DNA of 64,000 bases. It comes from Sediminibacterium magnilacihabitans. Its GTDB lineage: Bacteria > Bacteroidota > Bacteroidia > Chitinophagales > Chitinophagaceae. Position numbers and translations under genes: made by a program. Every line of letters begins with the position of its first letter. Position 1 is the first letter of the stretch. The notes below the pieces were generated by a model that saw only the letters and a program-made list of their open reading frames with translations, made no database searches and had not been told where the DNA came from. The stretch spans positions 62,001 to 126,000 of the forward strand of contig PVEQ01000007.1 of NCBI GenBank assembly GCA_002973575.1, given 5' to 3'. Of the stretch, positions 1-9,634 are shown in pieces.

Positions 1-1
1 T

Positions 2-1663
2 ATTGTGAACAGGTTCAGCGCCGGCCTGTTACATTTGGGCGTGAGCGCCGGTGATATGACCGCCGAGAGCAGCGATAAGATCGCCATCATCAGTAATAAC
101 AGGCCCGAATGGCTGTTCGCCGATCTTGCAGTACAACAACTGGGCGCTATACTGGTGCCAGTATATCCTACCACCAACCCGGCTGAATTGGAATTTATAC
201 TGAACGACGCAGCGGTAAAATACATTTTCGTAGGCAATAAAGAACTGTATGAAAAAGCAAAATCGGTGGCGGGCCGTGTGCCTTCTATAAAAACCATTTA
301 CAGCTTTGACAAGATAGAAGGAGCTGAACATTGGAGTGCGGTAACAGAGCTCGCAAATGACGATCTGCTACAGGAAGTAGCGCGTATCAAAAAGAACATA
401 CCGGTATCGCAACTGGCTACCATCATTTATACATCGGGAACAACGGGTACACCCAAAGGCGTGATGTTGAGTCACCGTAATATCTATTCGAACCTGTATT
501 ATTCGAAAATAAGTTTCCCTTTTGAAGATGCACCTCAATATAAAGTGCTGAGCTTTCTGCCGCTCAACCATATTTTCGAAAAGATGGTCACCTACATCTA
601 TCTCTACAGCGGCATTGGCATTTATTATGCAGAGAGCATGGATACTATTGGAGACAATCTCCGCGAAGTAAAGCCTAATGGGTTTACCACAGTGCCGCGT
701 TTGTTGGAGAAAGTGTTTGAGCGCATTATGAACAAAGGCAATGAGCTTACGGGCATCAAGCGTAAACTTTTTTTCTGGTCGGTAAGCCTGGCATCTCAAT
801 ACGATAACAACAACAGCAGCGGGCCCTGGTATCGTTTGCAGTTGGCGCTTGCCAATAAGCTGGTCTTCAGCAAATGGCGCGAAGCGCTGGGGGGTAATGT
901 TGCCTTCATTGTAACCGGAGGAGCGGCCTGCCAGGTAAAGCTATTGCGTATTTTCAATGCTGCCCGCATACCTGTCTATGAAGGGTATGGACCAACCGAG
1001 AACAGTCCGGTTATCGCGGTAAACCGGAAAGCAAAAGGTGGTAACCGCCTTGGAACAGTGGGGCCGGTGATAGAAGGAGTAACCCTTAAACTGGAAGAAG
1101 ACGGTGAGATATGTGTAAGCGGCCCCAGTGTAATGGAAGGGTATTATAAACGACCCGATCTTACGGCCGAAACGGTGATAGACGGATGGTTGCATACCGG
1201 CGATATAGGCGTATTGGAAGAAGGCGGCTTCCTGCGAATCACCGACAGGAAAAAAGAATTGTTCAAAACCAGCGGAGGAAAATATGTTGCCCCACAACCC
1301 ATTGAAAATAAACTCAAAGAAAGCCGTTTCATAGAACAGGTAATGGTGGTAGGCCCTGAACGTAAGTTCGTAGGCGCTTTGATCGTGCCAACTTTTGCAG
1401 CCCTGAAAGATTGGATGAAAGCAAATAATATTACTTTTACTACCAATGAGGCAGCGATACGTGAACCCCGTGTATTGGAAATGTATCAGAAACTGGTAGA
1501 TCAGTACAATACCGGTTTCAACCACGTTGAACAAATCAAAAAATTTGAATTGCTGCCACATGAATGGACCATCGAAACAGGTGAGATGACACCCAAGCTG
1601 AGCCTGAAAAGAAAAGTGGTGATGGAAAAATTCAGAGAAGCGATCGAGCAGATTTATCGTTGA
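2..1663 (+). CDS. Long-chain acyl-CoA synthetase (AMP-forming), 5' end outside window
   Basis: ANL-superfamily ligase that activates a fatty acid to acyl-AMP and then acyl-CoA at the inner membrane. Visible motifs, in order: the P-loop TSGTTGTPKG near visible residue 142, YEGYGPTENSPV near 325, the HTGDIG hinge motif near 398, and TDRKKELFKTSGGKYV, which carries the A10 lysine region. About 550 residues are visible against roughly 590-600 for the FadD15-like family. The reading frame is open to the window edge and the first possible start is a GTG only five bases in, so the N-terminal 40-50 residues are probably upstream. The C-terminus is complete. The next gene lies 137 bp away on the same strand. 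Family assignment is secure; chain-length preference cannot be read from the sequence. Confidence 0.95.
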   Translation: MVNRFSAGLLHLGVSAGDMTAESSDKIAIISNNRPEWLFADLAVQQLGAILVPVYPTTNPAELEFILNDAAVKYIFVGNKELYEKAKSVAGRVPSIKTIYSFDKIEGAEHWSAVTELANDDLLQEVARIKKNIPVSQLATIIYTSGTTGTPKGVMLSHRNIYSNLYYSKISFPFEDAPQYKVLSFLPLNHIFEKMVTYIYLYSGIGIYYAESMDTIGDNLREVKPNGFTTVPRLLEKVFERIMNKGNELTGIKRKLFFWSVSLASQYDNNNSSGPWYRLQLALANKLVFSKWREALGGNVAFIVTGGAACQVKLLRIFNAARIPVYEGYGPTENSPVIAVNRKAKGGNRLGTVGPVIEGVTLKLEEDGEICVSGPSVMEGYYKRPDLTAETVIDGWLHTGDIGVLEEGGFLRITDRKKELFKTSGGKYVAPQPIENKLKESRFIEQVMVVGPERKFVGALIVPTFAALKDWMKANNITFTTNEAAIREPRVLEMYQKLVDQYNTGFNHVEQIKKFELLPHEWTIETGEMTPKLSLKRKVVMEKFREAIEQIYR

Positions 1664-1700
1664 CCCCGGTTTCCATTTAAATAGAGCATCTTCGTAAACT

Positions 1701-1721
1701 GCTATTAATCAGTTTAATAGC
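1701..1721 (+). terminator. Weak hairpin after acyl-CoA synthetase gene
   Basis: GCTATTAA and TTAATAGC form an 8-bp stem with a five-base loop, 37 bp after the stop codon. No T-run follows, so this may be a 3' mRNA hairpin rather than an intrinsic terminator. Confidence 0.3.
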
Positions 1722-1800
1722 AAGCTGCATAGCGTGCTTTTGTTGTGCAATAAATCTTCTTGGCGCTTTTGCAAATCTTGGCGAAATTGTGTGAAGACCA

Positions 1801-3327
1801 ATGCTGCGTATGACTAGAAATGCTGAAGCTGTTTCAGATGGTGCCGGTGAACTACGGTTCAGGATGCTGGTAGAGAATAGCATGGACATTATTATCCATG
1901 CCAATATACACAGGGAGATCACGTATATCAATCCAGCTGTAAAAAAGATCATGGGCTATGAAGTAGAAGAAGTAGTAGGAAAGCGATTACGTGACATGAT
2001 CTATGAAGCAGACCTCAACCGGTTATTGGGTGAATTTGAAGAGGTCCTCCAATCACCGGGCAAGAGCTTCAAAAAAGAATATCGAGTCAAAAAAAAAGAG
2101 GGTGGTTTTGTTTGGGTGGAAGCTACGGTGGTTAACCTGTTGCACATGAAAGGTGTGGAGGGTATGATCATCAACCAGCGTGATATCACTGAAAAAAAAG
2201 AGAAAGAAGAAGAACTTTATAAAAGCAATGAGCGTTTTTTATACGTAGCCAGGGCAACCAACGACGCCATCTGGGACTGGGACCTTGAGTCGGATATTGT
2301 TACAAGAACAGGGCATGGATTGAAAACCAATTTCGGATATGATCCGGTAGAAGTTTCAAAAGACAAGGATTTCTGGATTAAGAAAGTGCATCCCGATGAT
2401 CTCGAATCCATGCTGAATAAAAGGGCGCGGGCACTCAATGATTCGCAGGATGCTTATTGGGATGATGAGTACAGGATCATCAAGGCGGACGGGAGCTTTG
2501 CTTATATTTACGACAAGGGATATATCATACGCAATCAGGAAGGGAAGGCTATTCGCATGATCGGCGCCACGCAGGATATTACGAGAAGAAGGGCTGCAGA
2601 AGCGTTGCTTGGGGAATTGAACACACGCCTGAAAAAAAGGGCTGCGGAACTGACTACTTCAAATATTGAACTCGAACGGTTTGCGTATGTAGCTTCTCAC
2701 GATTTACAGGAACCTTTGCGTATGGTAAGCAGCTTTTTACAGTTGTTCAGGAAAAAATACGAAGGGCAAATAGACGAAACGGCAGACAGGTACATCCATT
2801 ATGCGCTGGATGGCGCTGAAAGGATGAAGAAATTGATCCTCGACCTGCTCACTTATTCCCGCGTAGGGTCGGATAAAAGCGGGTATGAGGAAGTAAATAT
2901 GAATGAGTTGCTGAAAGATATTTACAACTTGTTCGAAAAAGAGATCAAGGAAACGAATGCACAAGTGGAAATAGGTAACCTGCCCATGATCAATGCGAAT
3001 AAAACGCAGATGTTTCAATTGTTTCAGAACCTGGTAGGCAATGCATTGAAATACCATAGCAAGGAAATTCCTTCGATAAAAATAACATGCAAAGAGATGG
3101 AGAGCCAGTACCTGTTCAGTGTGAAAGACAATGGTATTGGTATTGATGCAGCACACTATGAGAAGATTTTCCAGCTGTTCCAACGCCTGCATAGTAAAGG
3201 CAGTTACAGCGGAACCGGTATAGGGTTGGCTATTTGTAAAAAGATCGCAGAAAGACATGGCGGCAGTATCTGGGTGGAATCGGGCAAAGAGAATGGCAGT
3301 TGTTTTTACCTGACCATCGGTAAATAA
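1801..3327 (+). CDS. Cytosolic PAS-PAS sensor histidine kinase
   Basis: Predicted soluble two-component sensor kinase with no signal peptide or membrane segment. Domain order: a PAS domain at about 18-130 (LVENSMDIII...), a PAS_3-type fold with PAC motif at about 142-265 (ends GATQDITRRR), a short coiled linker, a HisKA domain with phospho-acceptor His about 300 in YVASHDLQEPLRM, then HATPase_c with the N box (NALKYH), G1 (DNGIGID) and G2 (GTGIGLAICKK). The HDLQEPLR H-box is typical of phytochrome-like or light/redox kinases, but no chromophore-binding GAF domain is present, so the signal is unknown. The downstream kinase with its own receiver domain is a plausible partner. The start used is the first in-frame ATG; a second ATG lies three codons later. 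No clear ribosome binding site is visible. Confidence 0.92.
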   Translation: MLRMTRNAEAVSDGAGELRFRMLVENSMDIIIHANIHREITYINPAVKKIMGYEVEEVVGKRLRDMIYEADLNRLLGEFEEVLQSPGKSFKKEYRVKKKEGGFVWVEATVVNLLHMKGVEGMIINQRDITEKKEKEEELYKSNERFLYVARATNDAIWDWDLESDIVTRTGHGLKTNFGYDPVEVSKDKDFWIKKVHPDDLESMLNKRARALNDSQDAYWDDEYRIIKADGSFAYIYDKGYIIRNQEGKAIRMIGATQDITRRRAAEALLGELNTRLKKRAAELTTSNIELERFAYVASHDLQEPLRMVSSFLQLFRKKYEGQIDETADRYIHYALDGAERMKKLILDLLTYSRVGSDKSGYEEVNMNELLKDIYNLFEKEIKETNAQVEIGNLPMINANKTQMFQLFQNLVGNALKYHSKEIPSIKITCKEMESQYLFSVKDNGIGIDAAHYEKIFQLFQRLHSKGSYSGTGIGLAICKKIAERHGGSIWVESGKENGSCFYLTIGK

Positions 3328-3446
3328 TCTTCATCATTTCAATGAAATGAAAGGAAAGACATGGAATAGCAGAATAGTTTATGTTTTTTTGTAAGTTATT
3401 TTATACCTGTTTGTATGAGGAAAACTAAGGCCGTTCAAAATAACAG

Positions 3447-5306
3447 ATGAGTATGTCTGATCATTACCTGCAAATGAACATACTTATTGTAGAGGATAAC
3501 CCGGGAGACCTTTTCTTATTGGAAGAGTTGCTCGGTGCTACTTCGTTGCCTGTGGCCAGGCTCTTCAGGGTAACGAATGCGACACAAGCCATTTCAGTAC
3601 TCCAACTGCAAAAGATCAACCTGGTGCTGCTCGACCTTACCCTGCCCGACAGCGATGGGCTGGAATCTTACAAGATCATCAACCAATATGCCGTTTCTAT
3701 TCCCATCATTGTATTAACAGGTATGATAGATATGCACGTAGCGTTGGAAACTATGGCCAACGGCGCGCAGGATTACCTGATAAAAGGAGAGTTTGATGAG
3801 AAGCTGCTTTCCAAATCCATTCAATACAGCATAGAACGTAAGCGGAACCTGGAAAACCTGCGCGAAAGCAATGAGCGTTATGAATTTGTTACCAAGGCCA
3901 CCAATGATATGGTGTGGGACTGGAACCTCGATACGAACGAGATTTATTGGGCCGGTGAAAACATCTACAAACTCTACGGATACCAGGTCACCGATTTTAA
4001 AACTTCGGCAGATTTCTGGGAGAAATGTATCCACCCCGACGACAGGCAGCGGGTCATAGATGGTTTGTTCAAATCCATCAGCAGTAATACACATTCCATC
4101 TGGCAGGATGAATTCCGTTTCAGGAAGGCCGATGGAACTTATGCGCACGTGGTTGACAAAGGATACCTGTTATATCATGGTCAAACACCACGCCGGATGA
4201 TAGGCGCCATGCAGGACATCACAGACCGCAAACTGGCCGAACTCAAAGTCATCAACAGCGAGAGAAGATTCCGGTCGCTGGTGCAGAATGGATCAGATAT
4301 GATCAAAATACTGGATGAAGATGGCCATTTCACTTTCTCAAGCCCTACGGTAGAAAAAGTGCTGGGTTATACGCCATCAACCCTGGTAGGCAGGAATTTA
4401 TTCGATTTCATCCATCCGGATGATATGGCGTTTATACGCAAACGGTTCAAACAGATCAGCCAGCAGCCATCGCTTGAAATATCTTCCTTCCGGTTTAAGA
4501 ATGCCGATGGGGAATGGCGCTGGTTGGAGGCTAAGCTTACCAATCTCATCGAGGATCCTTCTGTCAGGGGCATTGTGTCGAACTCGCGGGATGTGACCGA
4601 AAAGAAGCAGATGGAAAAAAAGCTGCAGGAAGAAAGGCAGATGAAGCAGAAGGAGATCACGGAAGCTGTTATACGCGAGCAGGAAAAAGAAAGATATGAG
4701 ATCAGCAAAGAGCTGCACGACAATGTGAACCAGCAACTCACGGTTGCCATGATGTACCTCGCAACGGCATTGAAGGGAAGCGATAATCACCAGGAATTAT
4801 TGAAACAATCTTCTGGTTTTATTTTCAACGCCATTGAAGAGATCCGGAAACTATCCAAGGCGCTCGTAACGCCGCTGATCAAAGATTTTGGTCTGGCCAA
4901 AGCCATCGACGGACTGGTAGAAGATATACTGGTGGCGAACCAGATGAGTATTGAATTTTTCTACGAATCTTTTTATGAGGAAGACATCAACTACGAGTTT
5001 AAGCTCAATATTTTCAGGATCGTGCAGGAGCAGATCAACAACATTATCAAGCATGCCAATGCGAACTGTGTTACTATTGAATTGTACAGGGATGATTTCA
5101 TCCGCCTTTCCATTACCGATAACGGGAAGGGCTTCGACACCGCTGTAAAAAGAAAGGGAATCGGCATCAACAATATTTTTAGCCGCGTGGAATTATACAA
5201 CGGCAGTATTGAATTGAAAAGCGCTCCCAACAAAGGATGCCAACTGCATATTGTTTTCCCTGCCGGAAGAGAAATACTAATTGAACCGCCTACTCAAACC
5301 GTTTAA
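3447..5306 (+). CDS. Hybrid kinase: receiver-PAS-PAS-HisKA_3-HATPase
   Basis: N-terminal response-regulator receiver at residues 9-125, with acidic pair ED near 17-18, phospho-acceptor Asp63 in LLDLTLPDSDG and a conserved Lys in LIKGEFDEK. PAS_3 follows at about 140-262 and a second PAS at about 268-388. A coiled segment leads to a HisKA_3 dimerisation domain with His424 in SKELHDNVNQQL, then a NarX/DesK-type HATPase (DNGKGFD, KGIGINNI). Receiver-first architecture is unusual: the kinase may be modulated by phosphotransfer from another kinase, and the neighbouring PAS kinase (119 bp upstream) is the obvious candidate. No output DNA-binding domain is present, so a separate LuxR-type regulator is expected elsewhere. 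The last four bases overlap the convergent gene downstream. No membrane segments were found. Confidence 0.92.
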   Translation: MSMSDHYLQMNILIVEDNPGDLFLLEELLGATSLPVARLFRVTNATQAISVLQLQKINLVLLDLTLPDSDGLESYKIINQYAVSIPIIVLTGMIDMHVALETMANGAQDYLIKGEFDEKLLSKSIQYSIERKRNLENLRESNERYEFVTKATNDMVWDWNLDTNEIYWAGENIYKLYGYQVTDFKTSADFWEKCIHPDDRQRVIDGLFKSISSNTHSIWQDEFRFRKADGTYAHVVDKGYLLYHGQTPRRMIGAMQDITDRKLAELKVINSERRFRSLVQNGSDMIKILDEDGHFTFSSPTVEKVLGYTPSTLVGRNLFDFIHPDDMAFIRKRFKQISQQPSLEISSFRFKNADGEWRWLEAKLTNLIEDPSVRGIVSNSRDVTEKKQMEKKLQEERQMKQKEITEAVIREQEKERYEISKELHDNVNQQLTVAMMYLATALKGSDNHQELLKQSSGFIFNAIEEIRKLSKALVTPLIKDFGLAKAIDGLVEDILVANQMSIEFFYESFYEEDINYEFKLNIFRIVQEQINNIIKHANANCVTIELYRDDFIRLSITDNGKGFDTAVKRKGIGINNIFSRVELYNGSIELKSAPNKGCQLHIVFPAGREILIEPPTQTV

Positions 5307-6865
5307 TCGGTTTTATTACGCCTGGCATCCAGGAATTTTTGCCGGATAATATCCTGCACCGGTTTCTGGTCGATCTTGCTTTCGAGCCAGGAAATGATAT
5401 CGAGGTACATGAAGGCGCGACTTTCCAAACGATTTTTTTCGAGCGGTTTCAATGTTTGTAACAGCGTTTCGAATTGCGGTTTCAGCTGACGGGGCGTTAA
5501 CCGGAAAGAGTTTCTCAAAAAAGCAAAAATCTTTTCTTCAACAGTGCTCAGGTTCTCCATCTTGGCCATGAAGCGGTAAACCGATTTCAACAGGTATTCC
5601 AGCAATTCAAAATTGCCCAACTCATAATGTGCAATCAGGTGAAGCAGGCGTGCATAACATTGCAGATCGGTGCGCAGGTCTACTTTAAGGTTGATGATCT
5701 TATTGAGGTAATCGATGCTTTTATCATGATCGCCGCTACCGAAATAGAGTGATGCTATTTTATAATAGAATACCAATATCCGGTGCCTGTCGAGATACAA
5801 TTCGTATTCTTTGATCTTCTCTTCAATATAAGGAACCAGGTAGAGCCCCTCTGTAAAAGTGCCTTCCATGAAATGCTTGTTCAACTTGGCGGTTACCAGG
5901 TAAATGAAAGTTTGAATGAGGTTGTTCTGGTTGCCTTGAATCACAGGTGTTTCGATGAATTTTTCAAACACCTCGATAGACTCGTTGAATTTCTGGTAAT
6001 TCCTGAGATCGAAATGTGCGCTCATGAGGTTGTGCATGCCCTTGATATAATGAGCAGTCTCTATTTCGATCATTTTGGGATCGTTATCGAAAATGTCTAC
6101 CCATTTCTGGCAATAACGGTAATACATCAGAAAATCCTGGGTAATGAAGGCATACCAGCAGTAACACTGATAAAGATAGAGTCGTTCATAAAAGCCTTTG
6201 CAGGTCTGGCTATGTTGCAGTACATCCTGCTTGAAAAAAAGATCCAGCGCTGCCGTATCTTTTTCATTGCGGGCGTGCCCATTGCGGATATACCAACTGT
6301 ACAATTGCAGGGAAAGATTAGACAGTTTGCCGATAACAGAAAGCCGCGCATTCACTTCTTCCACTTCGGCGCTGAGCCGCTCCGCCCGGTCTTGCATACT
6401 CCGGGTAATATGCAGCGATTCGATCTTTTTCTCTAAGAACAATACCTGCCCGATATAAGTGACCTGGTTATTGGTACGGGCCAGGTCTTTGATGCGATCG
6501 AGTATCCGCAGACTTTGGTGATACAACCCCTTGTTGTATAATAAACGGGCAAAATCGAGCTGCTCATGCAGCTGCAGGTCGATATTCTCTTCCTGTTTCA
6601 ACAGGCGCAGGCTGGCCAGGAGTTCGTGATACAGGTGGGCTTTGAGATTGGAAAGCTGCTGTTTTTGAAGGGAAGGGTTCTTTTTCAGGAGGGCTTCCTC
6701 ATCATATTGTTTCATCTTATCCAGGGCATCGAAAAGCTGCACAATCTTCAAATCACCACCCCCTCCGGCCGAAATCCGGTTCATATAGAGCTTGAAATTG
6801 CGTTTTTCAGACCTTTCGAGCGATTGAACCAGCTGGAAAAGTGCATCGGTAGAACGGTTGGGCAT
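5303..6865 (-). CDS. Conserved helical (TPR-like) protein, function unknown
   Basis: A 520-residue protein that is almost entirely alpha-helical by eye, with Leu/Tyr/Ala heptad-like spacing suggesting TPR-like repeats (for example LLYNKGLYHQSLRILDRI and IASLYFGSGDHDKSIDYL). There is no signal peptide, membrane segment or enzymatic motif. The N-terminus (STDALFQLVQSLERSEKRNFKLY) looks well defined and the ATG start is the first in frame. It is convergent with the hybrid kinase (4-bp overlap of stops) and divergent from leuA, with 139 bp between start codons. It resembles uncharacterised proteins I associate with Chitinophagaceae genomes, but I cannot name a function. A scaffold or adaptor role is only a guess from the fold type. 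Confidence 0.8.
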   Translation of the reverse strand: MPNRSTDALFQLVQSLERSEKRNFKLYMNRISAGGGGDLKIVQLFDALDKMKQYDEEALLKKNPSLQKQQLSNLKAHLYHELLASLRLLKQEENIDLQLHEQLDFARLLYNKGLYHQSLRILDRIKDLARTNNQVTYIGQVLFLEKKIESLHITRSMQDRAERLSAEVEEVNARLSVIGKLSNLSLQLYSWYIRNGHARNEKDTAALDLFFKQDVLQHSQTCKGFYERLYLYQCYCWYAFITQDFLMYYRYCQKWVDIFDNDPKMIEIETAHYIKGMHNLMSAHFDLRNYQKFNESIEVFEKFIETPVIQGNQNNLIQTFIYLVTAKLNKHFMEGTFTEGLYLVPYIEEKIKEYELYLDRHRILVFYYKIASLYFGSGDHDKSIDYLNKIINLKVDLRTDLQCYARLLHLIAHYELGNFELLEYLLKSVYRFMAKMENLSTVEEKIFAFLRNSFRLTPRQLKPQFETLLQTLKPLEKNRLESRAFMYLDIISWLESKIDQKPVQDIIRQKFLDARRNKTD

Positions 6866-7004
6866 CGTAATTCATTTATACTAAAATCCAATACCAATAA
6901 GGGTTACAAGGCCCCGGGCACTGTTTACAGGATGTAAAATAACGCCAATTTTGAACTTATCGGCCTGTGATATCGCTCTAAATTCGAATAAAATAGAAAG
7001 ATTC

Positions 7005-8171
7005 ATGGCTGAAAAGGTGTACATTTTCGATACTACGCTCCGCGACGGAGAACAGGTGCCCGGCTGCAAACTCAATACCAAAGAGAAGCTGGAGCTGGCA
7101 CTGAAGCTGGAGTCGTTGGGTGTAGACATCCTTGAAGCGGGCTTTCCCATCTCCAGTCCGGGAGATTTTGAATCTGTTGAACAAATAGCCAAAGCGATTA
7201 CGAATGCAACGGTATGCGGACTGAGCCGCGCCGTGCAAAAAGATATTGAAGTGGCCGCTCAGGCGCTTAAATATGCGAAAAGACCAAGAATCCATACGGG
7301 TATTGGTACTTCGGATTTTCATATCAAATCTAAATTCAATGCCACCCGGGAAGAAATCCTGGAAAGAGCCGTGCAGGCCGTGAAATGGGCCAGGAATTTC
7401 ACCGATGATGTGGAGTTTTATGCCGAAGATGCCGGACGTACCAATAATGAATACCTGGCACGTGTAATCGAAGCCGTGATCGCAGCCGGCGCCACCGTGG
7501 TGAATATTCCTGATACCACCGGGTATTGCCTGCCGCATCAATATGGCGAGAAGATCGCTTTTCTGAAAAATAACGTTTCCAATATCGATAGGGCCATTAT
7601 TTCCTGTCATTGTCATAATGACCTGGGACTGGCCACCGCCAATTCCATTTCAGGTGTAATCAATGGCGCCCGCCAGATAGAATGTACCGTGAACGGATTG
7701 GGTGAACGCGCCGGAAATACTTCACTTGAAGAAGTAGTAATGGTGATCAAACAACACAAAGACCTGGGTTATTATACCAATATCCAGTCACAATTGCTGA
7801 ACCCCATGAGTCACGATGTATCGGATATCATGCGTATGCCGGTTCAGCCCAATAAAGCCATTGTGGGTGCCAATGCATTCTCTCATTCTTCCGGCATTCA
7901 CCAGGATGGCTTCCTGAAAGACGCACAGACCTACGAAATCATCAACCCAGAAGAAGTGGGCGCCGATGGCAGCAAGATTGTGCTGACCGCCCGCAGCGGA
8001 CGCAGTGCCCTGGCACATCGACTTCAAAAATTGGGATACCAATATAACCGGAATGATATAGATGTACTATACCAGTCATTTCTACAGGTAGCAGACAGGA
8101 AAAAAGAAGTGGAGGAAGAAGACCTGCATCAACTTGCCAGCACTTATAAAGCTGCGCCGGCAACAATTTAG
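7005..8171 (+). CDS. leuA: 2-Isopropylmalate synthase, short form
   Basis: Condenses acetyl-CoA with 2-oxoisovalerate, the first committed step of leucine synthesis. The HMGL-like TIM barrel is evident from [12 protein letters not shown] (residues 9-20, metal-binding Asp and catalytic Arg), the GxGERAGN region and [13 protein letters not shown] near 200 (metal-binding histidines). At 388 residues it ends soon after the catalytic and linker regions. The about 120-residue C-terminal LeuA regulatory domain, which binds leucine in the 510-570-residue enzymes, is absent. An in-frame TTG 18 codons upstream is open, but family alignment favours the ATG at [13 protein letters not shown], preceded by an A-rich stretch. 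It heads the leu gene group. Homocitrate or citramalate synthase are alternatives, but the leuCDB context supports leuA. Confidence 0.95.
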   Translation: MAEKVYIFDTTLRDGEQVPGCKLNTKEKLELALKLESLGVDILEAGFPISSPGDFESVEQIAKAITNATVCGLSRAVQKDIEVAAQALKYAKRPRIHTGIGTSDFHIKSKFNATREEILERAVQAVKWARNFTDDVEFYAEDAGRTNNEYLARVIEAVIAAGATVVNIPDTTGYCLPHQYGEKIAFLKNNVSNIDRAIISCHCHNDLGLATANSISGVINGARQIECTVNGLGERAGNTSLEEVVMVIKQHKDLGYYTNIQSQLLNPMSHDVSDIMRMPVQPNKAIVGANAFSHSSGIHQDGFLKDAQTYEIINPEEVGADGSKIVLTARSGRSALAHRLQKLGYQYNRNDIDVLYQSFLQVADRKKEVEEEDLHQLASTYKAAPATI

Positions 8172-8203
8172 GATTTTCTCATATGTATAGTTTTAGTTAG
8201 TTC

Positions 8204-8231
8204 GCGTGGCATGTTCTCATGCCACGCCTTT
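8204..8231 (+). terminator. 10-bp perfect hairpin between leuA and leuC
   Basis: GCGTGGCATG and CATGCCACGC pair perfectly around the loop TTCT and are followed by CTTTATT. The stem is strong but the T-tract is poor, so this is a partial terminator, a processing site or an mRNA-stabilising hairpin inside the leu operon. It lies 17-44 bp upstream of the leuC start. Confidence 0.55.
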
Positions 8232-8247
8232 ATTCAAGATCAATCTC

Positions 8248-9621
8248 ATGTCAAAAACATTATTCGATAAGATTTGGGAAAAGCATATTGTTAAGGAAGT
8301 GGAAGGTGGTCCCTCCGTGCTGTATATCGACAAACATTTCATCCATGAAGTGACCAGTCCGCAAGCTTTCAAAGGCCTCGAAAAAAGAGGTATCTCGCTT
8401 TTCCGCCCGCAGCAGATAGTGGCCACTGCCGATCATAATGTGCCTACGATCAACCAGCATTTGCCTATCAAAGATGAACTGTCGAGGTTACAGGTACAAC
8501 AACTGAAAGAGAATTGTGCGCATCATGGCGTGGAGTTGTATGGGCTCGGACATCCTTACCAGGGCATTGTACACGTAATAGGACCTGAACTGGGTATTAC
8601 ACAGCCGGGCATGACCATTGTATGTGGCGATAGTCATACTTCTACGCATGGTGCATTCGGTGCTATTGCTTTTGGTATAGGAACCAGTGAAGTGGAAATG
8701 GTATTCGCATCGCAATGTCTGATGCAGAGCAAGCCCAAGCTGATGCGCATCAATATTGAAGGCGAACTGAATAAAGGCGTTGTTTCAAAAGACATCATCC
8801 TGCACATCATTGCACTGATCTCTGCGAGCGGTGGCACCGGCTATTTTGTTGAATATGCGGGTTCTGCTATTCGTTCACTTTCCATGGAAGCCCGCATGAC
8901 CATTTGCAATATGAGTATTGAAATGGGCGCCCGTGGCGGTATGATCGCCCCCGATGAAACTACTTTCGCTTATATAAAAGGCCGCGAATTCGCACCCCAG
9001 GGAGAAGCCTGGGAAAAGAAACTGGCCGAATGGAAAACATTGTACAGCGATGCAGATGCTGTGTTCGATGAAGAATTGCATATCAATGCAGCGGATATAG
9101 AACCCATGATCACTTATGGTACCAATCCCGGACAAGGCATTGCCGTGAATGGTAAAATACCTTCAGGCAGCGATAATGCAAAAGCTTTGCAATATATGGG
9201 ATTGGAAGCCGGCAAGCCCTTGCTGGGTATGCCTGTACAGCATGTATTCATTGGCAGTTGTACCAATTCCAGGATCGAAGACCTGCGCATGGTGGCTTCA
9301 TTGATCAAGGGAAAAAGGAAGAGCGATAAAGTGCAGGTGATGATCGTTCCCGGATCACAGCAGGTATCCAAACAAGTAAAGGCAGAAGGGCTCGATAAAA
9401 TATTTGAAGAAGCAGGTTTTGAGATCAGGCAGGCAGGATGCAGCGCCTGTTTGGGAATGAATGAAGACAAGATACCTGCCGGTGAATATTGCATCAGTAC
9501 CAGTAACCGGAATTTCGAAGGCAGACAAGGCGCCGGCGCGCGTACGTTGCTGGCGAGTCCGCTTACAGCGGCAGCTGCTGCCATCACCGGTGTTGTAACA
9601 GATGTTAGGGAGTTAATCTAA
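8248..9621 (+). CDS. leuC: 3-Isopropylmalate dehydratase large subunit
   Basis: Isomerises 2-isopropylmalate to 3-isopropylmalate with LeuD, using a [4Fe-4S] cluster. Aconitase-family motifs: [21 protein letters not shown] (cluster and substrate region), the [12 protein letters not shown] cysteine, and the paired cysteines in [10 protein letters not shown]. Its length of 457 residues fits the bacterial LeuC family (about 465). A GTG 14 codons upstream is in frame, but it lies inside the hairpin stem between leuA and leuC and has no family support; [13 protein letters not shown] is the expected N-terminus. leuD follows 13 bp downstream. Confidence 0.97.
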   Translation: MSKTLFDKIWEKHIVKEVEGGPSVLYIDKHFIHEVTSPQAFKGLEKRGISLFRPQQIVATADHNVPTINQHLPIKDELSRLQVQQLKENCAHHGVELYGLGHPYQGIVHVIGPELGITQPGMTIVCGDSHTSTHGAFGAIAFGIGTSEVEMVFASQCLMQSKPKLMRINIEGELNKGVVSKDIILHIIALISASGGTGYFVEYAGSAIRSLSMEARMTICNMSIEMGARGGMIAPDETTFAYIKGREFAPQGEAWEKKLAEWKTLYSDADAVFDEELHINAADIEPMITYGTNPGQGIAVNGKIPSGSDNAKALQYMGLEAGKPLLGMPVQHVFIGSCTNSRIEDLRMVASLIKGKRKSDKVQVMIVPGSQQVSKQVKAEGLDKIFEEAGFEIRQAGCSACLGMNEDKIPAGEYCISTSNRNFEGRQGAGARTLLASPLTAAAAAITGVVTDVRELI

Positions 9622-9634
9622 TCAAACAGAAGAC

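Noticed and set aside
941-1561. 206-codon open frame on the minus strand opposite the acyl-CoA synthetase
   Set aside because: Antisense shadow of a secure gene; Phe/Tyr/His-rich translation without domain pattern or promoter.
5783-6436. 217-codon plus-strand frame opposite the TPR-like protein gene
   Set aside because: Third-position shadow of the minus-strand gene; composition not protein-like, no homologous motif.
6866-7004. Leucine leader peptide before leuA
   Set aside because: Read in all three plus frames: no short ORF with a Leu run and no terminator stem; a leu attenuator of the ilv type is not present here.
8206-8247. Upstream GTG start for leuC
   Set aside because: It lies inside the hairpin stem between leuA and leuC; the conserved LeuC N-terminus starts at [10 protein letters not shown].
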